From Betaproteobacteria bacterium Ga0077532 (GTDB lineage Bacteria; Pseudomonadota; Gammaproteobacteria; Burkholderiales; Ga0077523): DNA of 64,000 bases. Where the stretch lies: positions 62,001 through 126,000 of the forward strand of contig LNEE01000038.1 of assembly GCA_001464895.1 (NCBI GenBank). The letters run 5' to 3'. The translations under genes were made by a program, and so were the position numbers. The number at the start of each line of letters is the position of its first letter. The first letter of the stretch is position 1. Positions 18,033 through 27,113 of this stretch are shown one piece after another. Below the pieces are notes generated by a model, which saw nothing but the letters and a program-made list of their open reading frames with translations, was not told the origin of the DNA and did not search any database.

Positions 18033-19375
18033 TGGACCCGGGGCGCGCCGCCGACGACCACGGTCACCATGCGGTCGGGCTGGACGCGGCGCTGGAAGGC
18101 GTCGCGGATCTGGGCAACCGTGACGGCCTCGATGCGCTCGACGAACTGGTCGAGATAGTCGAGCGGCAGGCCATAGAACCCGATCACCGCCAGGTAGTCG
18201 TGGATCTTCTTGTTCGAATCGATGCGTAGCGGGAAGCCGCCCACGAGATTCTGCTTCGCCGCTTCGAGTTCTGCCTCCGTCGGACCCTCGTCCACGTAGC
18301 GCTTCACGGTCTCGCGGACCACCGACAACGCCTCGCCGGCCTGTTCCTTCTTGGTCTGCAGGCCGACCTGGAAGGCGCCCGCCTCGGCCATCGGCGAGAA
18401 GTAGCTGTAGGCGCTGTAGGCGAGGCCGCGCTTCTGGCGGATCTCGTCGACCATCCGCGAGGCGAACCCGCCACCGCCGAGGATGTAGTTGCCCACGAAG
18501 AGCGGGAAGTAGTCGGGGTCGCTGCGGCGGATGCCCGGCTGGCCGACGAGGATGTGGCTCTGGCTCGCCGGATGATCGATGAACTGCTCAACGCTCGCGG
18601 CGAGGGGCTCGACGGGCGCCAGTGGCGGCACCGGACCCGTGGCGCGGGGCAGGCCGTCGGTGAGGCGGCGCGCGATGGCGTCGGCTTCCTCCCGGGAGAC
18701 ATCGCCCATCACCGCGACGATCGCCCAGTCTGCACGGAACCAGCGGGCGTGGAAGGCGCGCAGGTCTTCGGTGGTGATCCGCGCAATCGTTTCGATCTCA
18801 CCCGACCCGCGACGGCCATACGGATGGTCGCGGAACACCGCGGTCTGGAATGCGCGGTCCGCGATCGACTCCGGCTTGAGCGCGGCTTCCTTCAGACTCG
18901 CCGTGAGGCGGCTGCGCTCTCGATCGAGGACATCGGCAGGAAACGCAGGGGCCTGCAGCACCTTCGCGAGGAGGTCGAGCGTCTGTTCACGCTCCTGGGG
19001 GCTCGAGAGGGTCCGGGCCTGATACCCGGCGCGGTCGGCATCGAACCGCGTCCCCATGATCGCCCCGACATCGGCGAGACGGCTGCTGACTTCGGACTCG
19101 CCCAGCCCACCCGCCCCGAGGCGCATCAGCCCGACCGTCATGGCGGCGAGGCCGGTGGTCTCGGGGACATCGCGACTCGCGCCCGCCGGAAAGTCGACGG
19201 AAACATCGAGCATCGGCAGGGCCCGGTTCTCGACGAAGAGAACGCGGGCGCCGTTGGGAAGCTGCCACGACTGGATCGGGAGCGTGGCGCCGGCGAGTGC
19301 AGGGACGAGGAGGCACGCGACGGAAGCGAGCGTGCGAAAGAGATGAAATCGTGCGAAGGGCGACGGGAAAGACAT
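18029..19375 (-). CDS. M16-family peptidase-like protein lacking the zinc motif
   Basis: 448 aa from this ATG, which leads straight into a signal peptide (about 1-35); a TTG at 19396 is an alternative start. Overall M16 fold with two homologous halves. Where active members carry HxxEH, this one reads ETTGLAAMTVGLMRLG, so zinc cannot be bound. It retains the C-terminal QKRGLAYSAYSYFSP and GGGGFASRMVDEIR elements. It is paired with the active M16 peptidase directly upstream, as in known two-chain M16 proteases where one chain supplies the R/Y substrate-binding half. Probably a periplasmic heterodimer. Confidence 0.9.
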
Positions 19376-19392
19376 GATGGCTCTGTGAGAGA

Positions 19393-20784
19393 TCAACGGT
19401 TCGGGGTCGCGGCGGCGGCCTGGGGCTTGGCGAGCGGCTGGGGATCCAGGACAGCGACGGTGAGACCGTCGTCGACCAGGTAACGGCGGGCGACTTCGCG
19501 GACCTCTTCTGCCGTCACCTCACGGATGCGCTGCACCTGGATGGGCCCTGCGTCGTACGGCAGCCCCGAGGTGTGGAGCACGCCCATCTGCATCGCCTGG
19601 TAGAACATCGAATCGCGCTGGAAGACCTGCTGTGCGATCACCTGCGTCTTCACGCGCGTCAGTTCGGCATCGCTGATGCCTTCGTCGACGATGCGCCGGA
19701 TCTGGTCGCGCAACGCCTGCTCGAGATCGGCGACGGTACGGCCCGGGGCTGGTACGCCGTCGAGGAAGAACATGCCGGGACCGCGGTTCACGCTGTCGTA
19801 GCTGGCGCCGGCGCTCATCGCAAGGCGCTGCTCACGCACGAGGGTGCGATCGAGGCGCGCAGCGTCGTTGCCGTCGAGCACTCCGACGAGCACTTCGAGG
19901 GCGTAGGGCTCGCGATCGTTGGCAGGGTCGCGGACGACCGGTGCGTGCCACCCCATCAGCAGATAGGGCAGTTCACCGGGCGCCTTGACGTTCAGCCGCT
20001 TGGCACCGCGCTGGGGCGGCTCCTGCTGCGCCTTGCGAAGGGGCAGGGCCCGGGACGGCAGCGGACCGAAGCGCTGCTCGGCGATGGCGAAGACTTCGTC
20101 CGGCACCACATCCCCGACGACCACGAGCATCGCGTTGTTGGGCGCGTACCAGCGGTTGTACCAATCGCGGGCGTCCTGGGCCGTCATGTTCTCCAGGTCG
20201 TTCATCCAGCCGATGATGGGCCACTGGTACGGACTCACGGTGTACGCGGCGGACATCAGTTGCTCGTACAGGAGGGAGCGGGGCTGATCGTCGGTGCGCA
20301 TGCGGCGCTCCTCCATCACCACGCGGATCTCCTTCGCGAACTCCGCATCGTCGAGGATGAGGTTCTGCATCCGGTCGGCCTCGAGTTCCAGGGCGAGCGG
20401 CAGCTTCGACTTGTGGAGCTGTTGGAAGTAGGCCGTGTAGTCCTTGCTGGTGAATGCATTCTCGCGTCCGCCTGCGGCCGCGATGAGCTTCGAGAAGGTG
20501 TTCGTGGGGTGTTTCTCGGTCCCCTTGAACATCATGTGCTCGAGCACGTGCGCGACGCCGGTCGTGCCGCTGATCTCGTCCATGCTGCCGGCCTTGTACC
20601 AGACCATCGAAGCGACGGTCGGCGCGCGGTGGTCTTCCATCACGACGATGCGCATGCCGTTGGCCAGGGTGTGCTCGCGCAGGTCTCCCTGGGCAGCCTG
20701 GACGGGGGATCCGGTGACCGCGCCGACCAGCGCAAGACCGGGGATGGCGGCGCGGCATGCGCGACGCAGGATGGCGTGAATCAT
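19393..20784 (-). CDS. M16-family zinc metallopeptidase
   Basis: 463 aa with a signal peptide (about 1-31, ending VQAAQ). The inverted zinc motif HVLEH is at residues 79-83 within GTTGVAHVLEHMMFKGT, and a downstream acidic stretch supplies the third ligand (EIRVVMEERRMR). A periplasmic oligopeptidase or processing peptidase (PqqL/pitrilysin-like). It is the first gene of the run followed by the catalytically dead paralogue, rsmD, coaD and ferredoxin. The substrate is unknown. Confidence 0.93.
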   Translation of the reverse strand: MIHAILRRACRAAIPGLALVGAVTGSPVQAAQGDLREHTLANGMRIVVMEDHRAPTVASMVWYKAGSMDEISGTTGVAHVLEHMMFKGTEKHPTNTFSKLIAAAGGRENAFTSKDYTAYFQQLHKSKLPLALELEADRMQNLILDDAEFAKEIRVVMEERRMRTDDQPRSLLYEQLMSAAYTVSPYQWPIIGWMNDLENMTAQDARDWYNRWYAPNNAMLVVVGDVVPDEVFAIAEQRFGPLPSRALPLRKAQQEPPQRGAKRLNVKAPGELPYLLMGWHAPVVRDPANDREPYALEVLVGVLDGNDAARLDRTLVREQRLAMSAGASYDSVNRGPGMFFLDGVPAPGRTVADLEQALRDQIRRIVDEGISDAELTRVKTQVIAQQVFQRDSMFYQAMQMGVLHTSGLPYDAGPIQVQRIREVTAEEVREVARRYLVDDGLTVAVLDPQPLAKPQAAAATPNR

Positions 20785-21193
20785 GTTGGCGTGTCAGTTG
20801 GGGTTGGGACTAGAATTCACGACCGAGGCTGTCGTCCGACAGCTCGCTCGCCTGAAGATCCGAATGAGTTCGATTTTTCCGACGGGTTCGACTTATTCCG
20901 ACTTGTTCCGATTGGTGTGTGTTCCGATTGGTCTCGGTTGGTTTCGATGGATTTCGACTCGTTCCGAACGGCCAGCAGGACTGCAGGTTGCCGCAATTTC
21001 CCGGAGCCGCCATGTTCTTCCGGCGCTCGGTCAGATCCTGAAATGCTCGATGGTGAAATACGGTTGCGCACCATCGGGAACTGCAGATCTGACGGGAAAC
21101 TCAGCACCTCGCTCATCATGGCCGCATGGTCACCTTTCGGTCTTCGGCGTTCCGTGCAGCCCCGACGCGGACGGGGCCTAGACACTCTACATC
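20785..21193 (+). other. 409-bp intergenic region between the M16 peptidase and ftsY
   Basis: Divergent promoter region with no convincing gene. It holds a hairpin-forming GCTGTCG-T-CCGACAGC near 20829, then the AT-richer phased TTC(C)GA tract listed separately. It probably contains the promoters for both directions, but no -35/-10 pair is clear enough to call. Confidence 0.4.
20869..20967 (+). repeat. Phased TTC(C)GA repeat tract upstream of ftsY
   Basis: Nine copies of TTCGA or TTCCGA start at 20869, 20877, 20887, 20896, 20906, 20922, 20943, 20953 and 20962. Most are spaced 8-10 bp, about one helical turn. The tract is clearly lower in GC than its surroundings. It could be a degenerate simple repeat, or an array of half-sites on one face of the helix for a DNA-binding protein. 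Confidence 0.6.
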
Positions 21194-22210
21194 ATGCTTA
21201 GTTTCTTCAAGGGCGCCGCAAAGAAGGCCGGCGCGGACACCACGCCCGACGCCGAGAAGGCCCAGGAGGCGACCGCCGACGCGATGCCGGTCGAACCCAA
21301 GCGGTCGTGGGCCCAGCGGCTGCGCGACGGTCTGTCGGCGACCCGAGAGAAGCTGGGAGGCCAGCTCAAGCAACTCTTCACGAGCGGCGCAAAGGTCGAC
21401 GAGGCGTTCTACGAGGAGCTGGAGGCGATCCTGCTCTCGTGCGACGTGGGCGTCTCGGCCACCCGCCATCTCATCGACGCGACGCGGGCGCGGGTGAGGA
21501 AGCTCGGCGTCTCGACGCCCGAGGAGGTCCGCCTCCAGTTGAAAGCCGCACTGGAAGAGCTGGTGGCGCCGCTGGAGAAGCCGCTCGAGATCACGGCGGA
21601 GCGCCCGTTCGTGATCCTTCTGACCGGCGTCAACGGCGCGGGCAAGACCACATCCATCGGAAAGCTGGCGCATCTTTATCAGGGCATGGGGCACTCCATC
21701 CTGCTTGCCGCCGGTGACACCTTCCGTGCCGCCGCCCGCGAGCAGCTTGCGGAATGGGGCGCCCGTAACAACGTGCTCGTGGTCTCGCAGCAGGGGGGAG
21801 ATCCCGGTGCAGTCATCTTCGATGCGGTGCAATCGGCCACGGCGAAGGGTATCGGCGTACTGCTGGCGGACACCGCCGGACGCTTGCCCACGCAGCTGCA
21901 TCTCATGGAGGAGTTGAAGAAGGTCCGCCGGGTCACCGACAAGGCGATGCCCGGCGCCCCCCACGAGACGCTGCTCGTGCTCGATGCGAACACCGGGCAG
22001 AACGCGGTGGCGCAGGTGAAGGCGTTCGACGACGCCATCGGCCTCACAGGGCTCGTGCTCACCAAGCTCGACGGCACCGCCAAAGGCGGCGTGATCGCGG
22101 CCATCGCGCGCGAGCGCCCCATCCCGGTCCGGTACATCGGCGTGGGCGAAGGCCTGGAAGACCTCCGACCCTTCGAGGCCCGGGCCTTCGTGGACGCCAT
22201 GCTCGATTGA
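21194..22210 (+). CDS. ftsY: Signal recognition particle receptor
   Basis: 338 aa. A GTPase that docks SRP-ribosome complexes at the inner membrane. It has a short acidic/basic A domain (about 1-35), then the N domain and the SRP-type G domain: P-loop GVNGAGKTTSIGKLA, the DTFRAAAREQL motif, DTAGRLPTQLHLMEEL, TKLDGTAKGG and the closing GVGEGLEDLRPF. Length is typical for betaproteobacteria, shorter than E. coli FtsY. It is followed by ftsE after about 85 bp. Confidence 0.97.
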   Translation: MLSFFKGAAKKAGADTTPDAEKAQEATADAMPVEPKRSWAQRLRDGLSATREKLGGQLKQLFTSGAKVDEAFYEELEAILLSCDVGVSATRHLIDATRARVRKLGVSTPEEVRLQLKAALEELVAPLEKPLEITAERPFVILLTGVNGAGKTTSIGKLAHLYQGMGHSILLAAGDTFRAAAREQLAEWGARNNVLVVSQQGGDPGAVIFDAVQSATAKGIGVLLADTAGRLPTQLHLMEELKKVRRVTDKAMPGAPHETLLVLDANTGQNAVAQVKAFDDAIGLTGLVLTKLDGTAKGGVIAAIARERPIPVRYIGVGEGLEDLRPFEARAFVDAMLD

Positions 22211-22295
22211 GGACCGCTCGCCGTCGTATCGCCTGGCTGGTGAGGAAGCCCGGGAATGTGCCCTGTCACGGAGCGCGCACCTGATGGAGCAATCG

Positions 22296-22967
22296 ATGAT
22301 CACCCTGTCGGGGGTCACCAAACGTCATCCGGGTGGACACGAGGCTGTGCGGCGCCTCGATCTCTCCGTGGCGCGCGGCGAGTTCGTCCTGCTCACAGGG
22401 CACTCGGGGGCGGGAAAGAGCACGGTCCTGAAGCTGATGGCCGGCATCGAGCGTCCCACTGAGGGCACGGTCACGGTGAGTGGCCAGGACCTCGGCACCA
22501 TCCGCAGCAGCGCCCTCCCTTACCTCCGGCGCAACCTCGGCCTCGTCTTCCAGGACCACAAGCTGCTGCTCGACCGATCGGTGTTCGACAACGTCGCACT
22601 GCCCCTGCGCATCACCGGTTTCCCGGGGGCGGATATCGGCAAGCGCGTGCGTGCCGCGCTGGACCGCGTCGGCCTGCGCGACCGGGAACGCAGCGATCCC
22701 TTGACGTTGTCCGGCGGGGAACAGCAGCGGGTGTGCATCGCACGGGCGATCGTGCATCGGCCGGCTGTGGTGCTGGCCGACGAACCCACAGCGAATCTGG
22801 ACGAAGCCTACGCGCTCGAGATCGTCGGTCTGTTCCGACGCCTGCACGAGGTGGGCGTGACCCTGGTGGTGTCCACCCACTCCCCCACCGCATTCGGCGA
22901 TGCACGCGTGCGACAGGTGGCATTGCGCCAGGGCATCATCGTGCGGCCCGGTGAGGTCAAGGCATGA
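22296..22967 (+). CDS. ftsE: Cell division ATP-binding protein
   Basis: 223 aa. The start at 22296 (MITLSGVTKRHPGGHEAV) is preferred over an ATG at 22284 because GGAG sits 6 bases upstream and FtsE normally begins this way. Intact ABC motifs: Walker A GHSGAGKST, signature LSGGEQQR, Walker B VVLADEPTANLD, H-loop STHS. With FtsX it controls septal peptidoglycan hydrolysis through EnvC. Its stop overlaps the ftsX start (ATGA). Confidence 0.96.
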   Translation: MITLSGVTKRHPGGHEAVRRLDLSVARGEFVLLTGHSGAGKSTVLKLMAGIERPTEGTVTVSGQDLGTIRSSALPYLRRNLGLVFQDHKLLLDRSVFDNVALPLRITGFPGADIGKRVRAALDRVGLRDRERSDPLTLSGGEQQRVCIARAIVHRPAVVLADEPTANLDEAYALEIVGLFRRLHEVGVTLVVSTHSPTAFGDARVRQVALRQGIIVRPGEVKA

Positions 22968-23872
22968 GCCGTCTGCTGCGTGAGCATGGCCTCGCCTTCG
23001 AGGACGCGTTGCGACGCCTCGGCGGGCAGTTCGTGGCGGCATTCCTGAATCTTCTGGTGATCGGGATCGCCCTTTCGCTGCCGCTGGCCATGTACGTCGT
23101 GCTGGGCAACGTGTCGGCTTTCTCGCGGCAGGCCGCTGCCGAACCGCAGCTCACCCTCTTCCTGCAGCCCGATGCCGATGCCACTGCGGCCCGGAGCATC
23201 GAGAGCCGTCTGAAGGGCCATGCCGCGATCGGCCGATACCAGTTCGTGACGAAAGCCACGGCACTGGAGGACCTGAAGAAGGCGGCAGGACTCTCTGGGA
23301 TCGTCGAGGAGCTGGGACGCAACCCCCTACCCGATGCCTTCGTCGTGACCGGGCGACCGGACGGTGCCGAAGCCCTCGAAGCTTTACGCTCAGAAGCTGC
23401 GAAGTGGCCGGGCGTGGATCACGCACAGCTGGACACCCTCTGGGCCCGACAGGTGGAGGCCGTGATCCGCGGGGGCCGGATGGTGGTGGTGATTCTCGGA
23501 ACCCTGCTCGGCGTCGCCCTGGTGGCGATCACGTTCAACACCATCCGCCTGCAGATCCTCGGACGGCGTGAAGAGATCGAGGTGTCCAAGTTGATCGGCG
23601 CGACCAACGCCTTCATTCGGCGGCCGTTTCTGTATCTTGGGACCCTCCAGGGACTGATCGGCGCCTGCATCGCGTGGGGCTTGGTGATGTTCGCCGTGGG
23701 CGTCCTGGAGCGCGAACTGGGGATCGCAGCCTCGCTCATCGCCCAGGATGGCGTGCTCCGGCGCCTCGATCTCAGTGACACGATCGCCCTGGCAGTACTT
23801 GCTGGCGGACTGGGCTGGTTCGGGGCATGGCTGTCGGTCACCTTGCATCTGCGCCGCTTCGAGCCCAGCTGA
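22964..23872 (+). CDS. ftsX: Cell division protein FtsX
   Basis: 302 aa. Four membrane spans: about 24-46, then a large periplasmic loop that in other bacteria contacts EnvC-type activators, and three spans in the C-terminal half (around VVVILGTLLGVALVAITFNT, LQGLIGACIAWGLVMFAVGV and IALAVLAGGLGWFGAWLSV). The REEIEVSKLIGATNAFIRRPFL coupling segment is recognisable. It overlaps ftsE, and rpoH follows after a short promoter-operator gap. Confidence 0.95.
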   Translation: MSRLLREHGLAFEDALRRLGGQFVAAFLNLLVIGIALSLPLAMYVVLGNVSAFSRQAAAEPQLTLFLQPDADATAARSIESRLKGHAAIGRYQFVTKATALEDLKKAAGLSGIVEELGRNPLPDAFVVTGRPDGAEALEALRSEAAKWPGVDHAQLDTLWARQVEAVIRGGRMVVVILGTLLGVALVAITFNTIRLQILGRREEIEVSKLIGATNAFIRRPFLYLGTLQGLIGACIAWGLVMFAVGVLERELGIAASLIAQDGVLRRLDLSDTIALAVLAGGLGWFGAWLSVTLHLRRFEPS

Positions 23873-23897
23873 TCGGGGTACGGAACCTTCGGAGGCG

Positions 23898-23924
23898 TTG
23901 GCACTCTCAAGTTTCGAGTGCTAA
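23898..23924 (+). promoter_or_regulatory. CIRCE element (HrcA operator) upstream of rpoH
   Basis: TTGGCACTC - 9 nt - GAGTGCTAA. This matches the CIRCE consensus TTAGCACTC-N9-GAGTGCTAA with one mismatch, and eight of nine arm bases pair. It overlaps a plausible sigma70 promoter: TTGGCA (23898-23903), 18-bp spacer, TAACAT (23922-23927). The start codon of rpoH is 38 bp downstream. HrcA is the known CIRCE repressor; repression of rpoH by it is inferred. Confidence 0.85.
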
Positions 23925-23962
23925 CATCCGATCGAAAGGTCATCCAAGGAGGACCGCACCCC

Positions 23963-24817
23963 ATGACGAACGCCCTGGCCATTTCCGCTGCACTGCCTTC
24001 CGTTGCGACCCTGGATACATATATCCAGGCGGTGAACCGCTTCCCGCTGCTCACGCAGGAGGAAGAGGTGCGTCTCGGTCGCCAGTTGCGTGATGAACAG
24101 GATCTTGAGGCAGCCAGGCAGCTCGTGATGTCTCACCTGCGCCTCGTGGTCGCCGTGGCCCGCGGGTATCTCGGCTACGGCCTTCCTCAGGCGGACCTCA
24201 TCCAGGAAGGCAACATCGGCCTCATGAAGGCGGTGAAGCGCTTCGACCCCGAGCGCGGTGTGCGCCTCGTGTCGTTCGCGATCCACTGGATCCGCGCCGA
24301 GATCCACGAATACATCCTTCGCAACTGGCGCATCGTGAAGATCGCCACGACGAAGGCGCAGCGGAAGCTGTTCTTCAACCTCCGCAGCATGAAGACAGGC
24401 CTGTCGACACTGTCGCCGTCGGAAGTGAATGCGATGGCCGAACAGCTCAGGGTGAAGCCCGAAGAAGTCGTCGAGATGGAAACCCGGCTGGGCGGCGGTG
24501 ACGTCGCGCTGGAGCCGTCGGAGGACGACGAGGACGCCTACAGCCCGATCGCGTACCTCTCGAACCACGACGACGAACCTGGGCTCATCCTGCAACACGC
24601 ACAGACCGAGCACCTGCGCACCGAAGGACTGGCCACCGCGCTCGCCAATCTCGACGCGCGCAGCCGCCGGATCATCGAAGCGCGCTGGCTGCGCGAGGAC
24701 GGTGGCGCCACGCTGCACGACCTGGCGGGCGAGTTCGGTGTCTCGGCAGAGCGTATCCGCCAGATCGAGGTGCAGGCGATGAAGAAGCTGCGCAACGCGA
24801 TGGCCGAAGCTGCCTGA
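23963..24817 (+). CDS. rpoH: RNA polymerase heat-shock sigma factor RpoH (sigma32)
   Basis: 284 aa. The start at 23963 follows AAGGAGG; a GTG at 23918 would lie inside the CIRCE element and is rejected. Region 2 is clear (LVVAVARGYLGYGLPQADLI, FDPERGVRLVSFAIHWIRAE). The RpoH box QRKLFFNLRS, specific to sigma32 and its DnaK/FtsH control, is present, as is region 4 with VSAERIRQIEVQAMKKLR. It directs transcription of heat-shock genes. CIRCE upstream suggests an added HrcA control layer. Confidence 0.97.
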   Translation: MTNALAISAALPSVATLDTYIQAVNRFPLLTQEEEVRLGRQLRDEQDLEAARQLVMSHLRLVVAVARGYLGYGLPQADLIQEGNIGLMKAVKRFDPERGVRLVSFAIHWIRAEIHEYILRNWRIVKIATTKAQRKLFFNLRSMKTGLSTLSPSEVNAMAEQLRVKPEEVVEMETRLGGGDVALEPSEDDEDAYSPIAYLSNHDDEPGLILQHAQTEHLRTEGLATALANLDARSRRIIEARWLREDGGATLHDLAGEFGVSAERIRQIEVQAMKKLRNAMAEAA

Positions 24818-24847
24818 CCCGGCGCTCGTAAGCTCGCTTGTAAACGG

Positions 24848-24879
24848 AACGCCCCGGAAACCCCGGGGCGTTTCGTTTT
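24848..24879 (+). terminator. Rho-independent terminator after rpoH
   Basis: Stem CGCCCCGG / CCGGGGCG with a 5-nt loop (24858-24862), followed by TTTCGTTTT. It lies 30 bp after the rpoH stop. Read in reverse it also sits at the end of the convergent sco gene, whose stop codon begins at 24879. Confidence 0.85.
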
Positions 24880-25487
24880 CAGACCCCGGAGAGCAGCAGT
24901 TCGAGGTCGTGCTGGATCACGGACGCCGGTTGGTTGCCGGCCACGAAGAGCCGCAGGCGGCCCTTGGGATCGAAGATGTAGATGCCCGCCGAGTGGTCGA
25001 CGGTGTAGCTCTCGGGCGTGACACCCTTCTGTTTCTCGGCCACCACGCGGAACTCCTTGGCAACGGCTGCCACCTGTTCGACCGTACCGGTGAGACCGAG
25101 GAAGCCAGGATGGAAGGCGGTCACGTATGGCTGCAGAGCTTCCGGCGTGTCGCGCTCGGGATCCACGGTGACCAGCAGCACCTGGACCTGATCACCTTTG
25201 GGCCCCAGCGCCTTGATCACCCCGGAGAGCTTGGCGAGCGTGGTTGGACACACATCCGGGCAATGCGTGAATCCGAAGAACACCACGACGGCGCGTCCCT
25301 GGAAGTCCACGAGCGACCTCGGATTGCCGTCGTGCCCCGTGAGTTCGAGCTTGCGTCCGAAGTCTGCACCGGTGATGTCGGTTGCCTCGAACGACGGGCC
25401 GGAACCTGACGAACAACCCGCCACGAAAAGCGCCGTCGAAAACCAGAGAGCCAGCGTCCGGAGCAACCCGGACCTCGCGGCGATCAC
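24879..25487 (-). CDS. SCO1/SenC-family copper chaperone for cytochrome oxidase
   Basis: 202 aa lipoprotein. The GTG start overlaps the ctaB stop (GTGA). A signal with lipobox VAGC gives a membrane-anchored mature protein. The copper site is CPDVCP (CxxxC) plus the His in the [14 protein letters not shown] segment. Thioredoxin-like fold; delivers copper to, or reduces cysteines of, the CuA site of subunit II. It is the last gene of the SURF1-TlpA-like-ctaB-sco assembly operon. Confidence 0.93.
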   Translation of the reverse strand: MIAARSGLLRTLALWFSTALFVAGCSSGSGPSFEATDITGADFGRKLELTGHDGNPRSLVDFQGRAVVVFFGFTHCPDVCPTTLAKLSGVIKALGPKGDQVQVLLVTVDPERDTPEALQPYVTAFHPGFLGLTGTVEQVAAVAKEFRVVAEKQKGVTPESYTVDHSAGIYIFDPKGRLRLFVAGNQPASVIQHDLELLLSGV

Positions 25488-26377
25488 AGCGGGATGTAGT
25501 GATCGACCAGCAGGACCGCGAACAGCGCGGTGAGGTAGACGATCGAGTAACGGAAGGTCTTCTGGGCGAGCGCGTCGGAGTACTCCCGATAGATTGCCCA
25601 GGCGTAGTGGAGAAACAAACCACCCAGCCCGATCGCGCCCACGAGATAGATGAGACCGGACATCCTCGTGGCAAACGGCAACAACGTCACGGCCACGAGA
25701 ATGATCGTGTAGAGGAGCACGTGGAGCCGCGTGAACTCTTCGCCGTGCGTGACCGGCAGCATCGGGAGACCCGCCTTCGCGTACTCCTTTCGCCGATAGA
25801 GTGCGAGCGCCCAGAAGTGCGGCGGTGTCCACGCGAAGATGATCAGGAAGAGCAGCAGCGCCTCGAAACCGACATGGCCCGTGACGGCTGCCCACCCCAG
25901 CACGGGCGGCATGGCGCCGGAGGCTCCCCCGATCACGATGTTCTGCGGTGTCGCGGGCTTCAGCAGCACCGTGTAGATGACGGCGTAACCGACGAAGGTC
26001 GCAAGCGTCAGCCACATGGTGAGCGGGTTCACGAAGGCATGCAGGATCCAGAGGCCGATCCCACCGATCACCATCGCAAAGCCGAGTGCCTGGGCCGATG
26101 TGAGCTGTCCCATCGGCAGAGGTCGGGCGCGGGTTCTTGCCATCAGCGCATCGAGCTTCTGCTCGACCAGGCAGTTGATCACCGCAGCGGCCCCTGCAAC
26201 GAGTGCAATGCCGATGGTCGCACCCAGCAGCGGTTGCAGCGGGACCCATCCAGGCGTCGCGAGATACATCCCGATCACCGCAGTGAAGACGATGAGGGAC
26301 ACGACGCGAGGTTTCGTGAGCTGGTAGAACTGCTGGAGGGGCGAGCCCTTGTGCGGCAACGACAGGCTGGTCGCCAT
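25484..26377 (-). CDS. ctaB: Protoheme IX farnesyltransferase (heme O synthase)
   Basis: 297 aa UbiA-family integral membrane prenyltransferase with about eight or nine spans. It adds farnesyl to heme b to give heme o, needed for the adjacent heme-copper oxidase. Conserved loops: [20 protein letters not shown] (first Asp-rich/Arg motif) and [20 protein letters not shown]. It is cotranscribed with sco. No ctaA (heme a synthase) gene is visible in the window, although heme a would be expected if the oxidase is aa3-type. Confidence 0.95.
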   Translation of the reverse strand: MATSLSLPHKGSPLQQFYQLTKPRVVSLIVFTAVIGMYLATPGWVPLQPLLGATIGIALVAGAAAVINCLVEQKLDALMARTRARPLPMGQLTSAQALGFAMVIGGIGLWILHAFVNPLTMWLTLATFVGYAVIYTVLLKPATPQNIVIGGASGAMPPVLGWAAVTGHVGFEALLLFLIIFAWTPPHFWALALYRRKEYAKAGLPMLPVTHGEEFTRLHVLLYTIILVAVTLLPFATRMSGLIYLVGAIGLGGLFLHYAWAIYREYSDALAQKTFRYSIVYLTALFAVLLVDHYIPL

Positions 26378-26474
26378 GGAGATCTCCGGATTCTGGGCAA
26401 TGCGAAAGGCGCGGGGATTCTAGCACCGGGACCCGCGAAACCCCACGCCTTAGCGAACGTTCGTGGCAGGAGGC

Positions 26475-26526
26475 CTAGGGCCTGTTCGCACTACAGACAC
26501 CTGCGCGCAGCGTGAACAGGCCCTAG
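26475..26526. repeat. Perfect 13-bp inverted repeat with nested palindrome
   Basis: CTAGGGCCTGTTC at 26475-26487 is the exact reverse complement of GAACAGGCCCTAG at 26514-26526. The 26-nt loop itself contains the palindrome CTGCGCGCAG. The right arm overlaps the TAG stop of the thioredoxin-like gene. It can serve as a terminator between that gene and ctaB, but the exact arms with CTAG ends also resemble a small REP/MITE-type element. Confidence 0.7.
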
Positions 26527-27113
26527 CCGATTCGCGACACCTTTAGCAGATGCACGAGATCCTTCTTCACGCGATTCAGATCCGGGTCTGCAGGAAAGCG
26601 CATCATCAGATTGCCGATCGGGTCGATCACGTAGAGATGGTCCCGCGGGGTTCCCGAGGCGGGGAGTTGCGACAACTCCGGAAACCGCGACCTCGGCAAG
26701 ATCACGGTGCCGTCGTATTCCTTCCGAAGCGCATCCCCTGGCGTGATGTCGTCGTCCACGAGCCAGACGCGCACGATGCGGTCCATCTCCTTCCCTTGGG
26801 TCAGGCGGAGCTGCCTGATCTGCCAGAGCTTCTTCACGCAGCCGTCGCCGCAGGCGCCGGAGTCCACCATGACCAGCAGCCATTTACCTGCCACGGGTGC
26901 GAGGTCCGCAGGGACAGGCGCTTCGGGGCGTGGCGCCAGCGCCGCGACGGCCACCTGCGGAATCAACTCGCCGTAGTTCTTCTTGCCGCCTTCCGGTGGC
27001 GCTGCGTAGTAGAGCAGATAGGAACCGATGACCGGGGCCGCGCAGACCAACGCGAGGAAGAGCAGCTTGAGTCGGGCACTAGTCCGGCTGGTGCCGGGTG
27101 CGGATGTAGACAT
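26523..27113 (-). CDS. Membrane-anchored thioredoxin-like protein of the cytochrome oxidase assembly operon
   Basis: 196 aa. One N-terminal membrane anchor (about 17-36, KLLFLALVCAAPVIGSYLLYY), then a periplasmic domain that resembles SCO/thioredoxin proteins in pattern: WLLVMVDSGACGDGCVKKL carries CGDGC (CxxxC), and late DHLYVIDPIGNLMMRFP matches the SCO 'DP.G' strand. In betaproteobacteria such genes sit between SURF1 and ctaA/ctaB. It likely helps copper or disulfide handling in oxidase assembly. The ATG at 27113 lies inside the end of the SURF1 gene (35-bp overlap). Confidence 0.8.
   Translation of the reverse strand: MSTSAPGTSRTSARLKLLFLALVCAAPVIGSYLLYYAAPPEGGKKNYGELIPQVAVAALAPRPEAPVPADLAPVAGKWLLVMVDSGACGDGCVKKLWQIRQLRLTQGKEMDRIVRVWLVDDDITPGDALRKEYDGTVILPRSRFPELSQLPASGTPRDHLYVIDPIGNLMMRFPADPDLNRVKKDLVHLLKVSRIG

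Noticed and set aside
23918..23962. GTG at 23918 as an earlier start of rpoH
   Set aside because: It falls inside the CIRCE element; the ATG at 23963 has AAGGAGG at the right distance and matches the usual RpoH N terminus.
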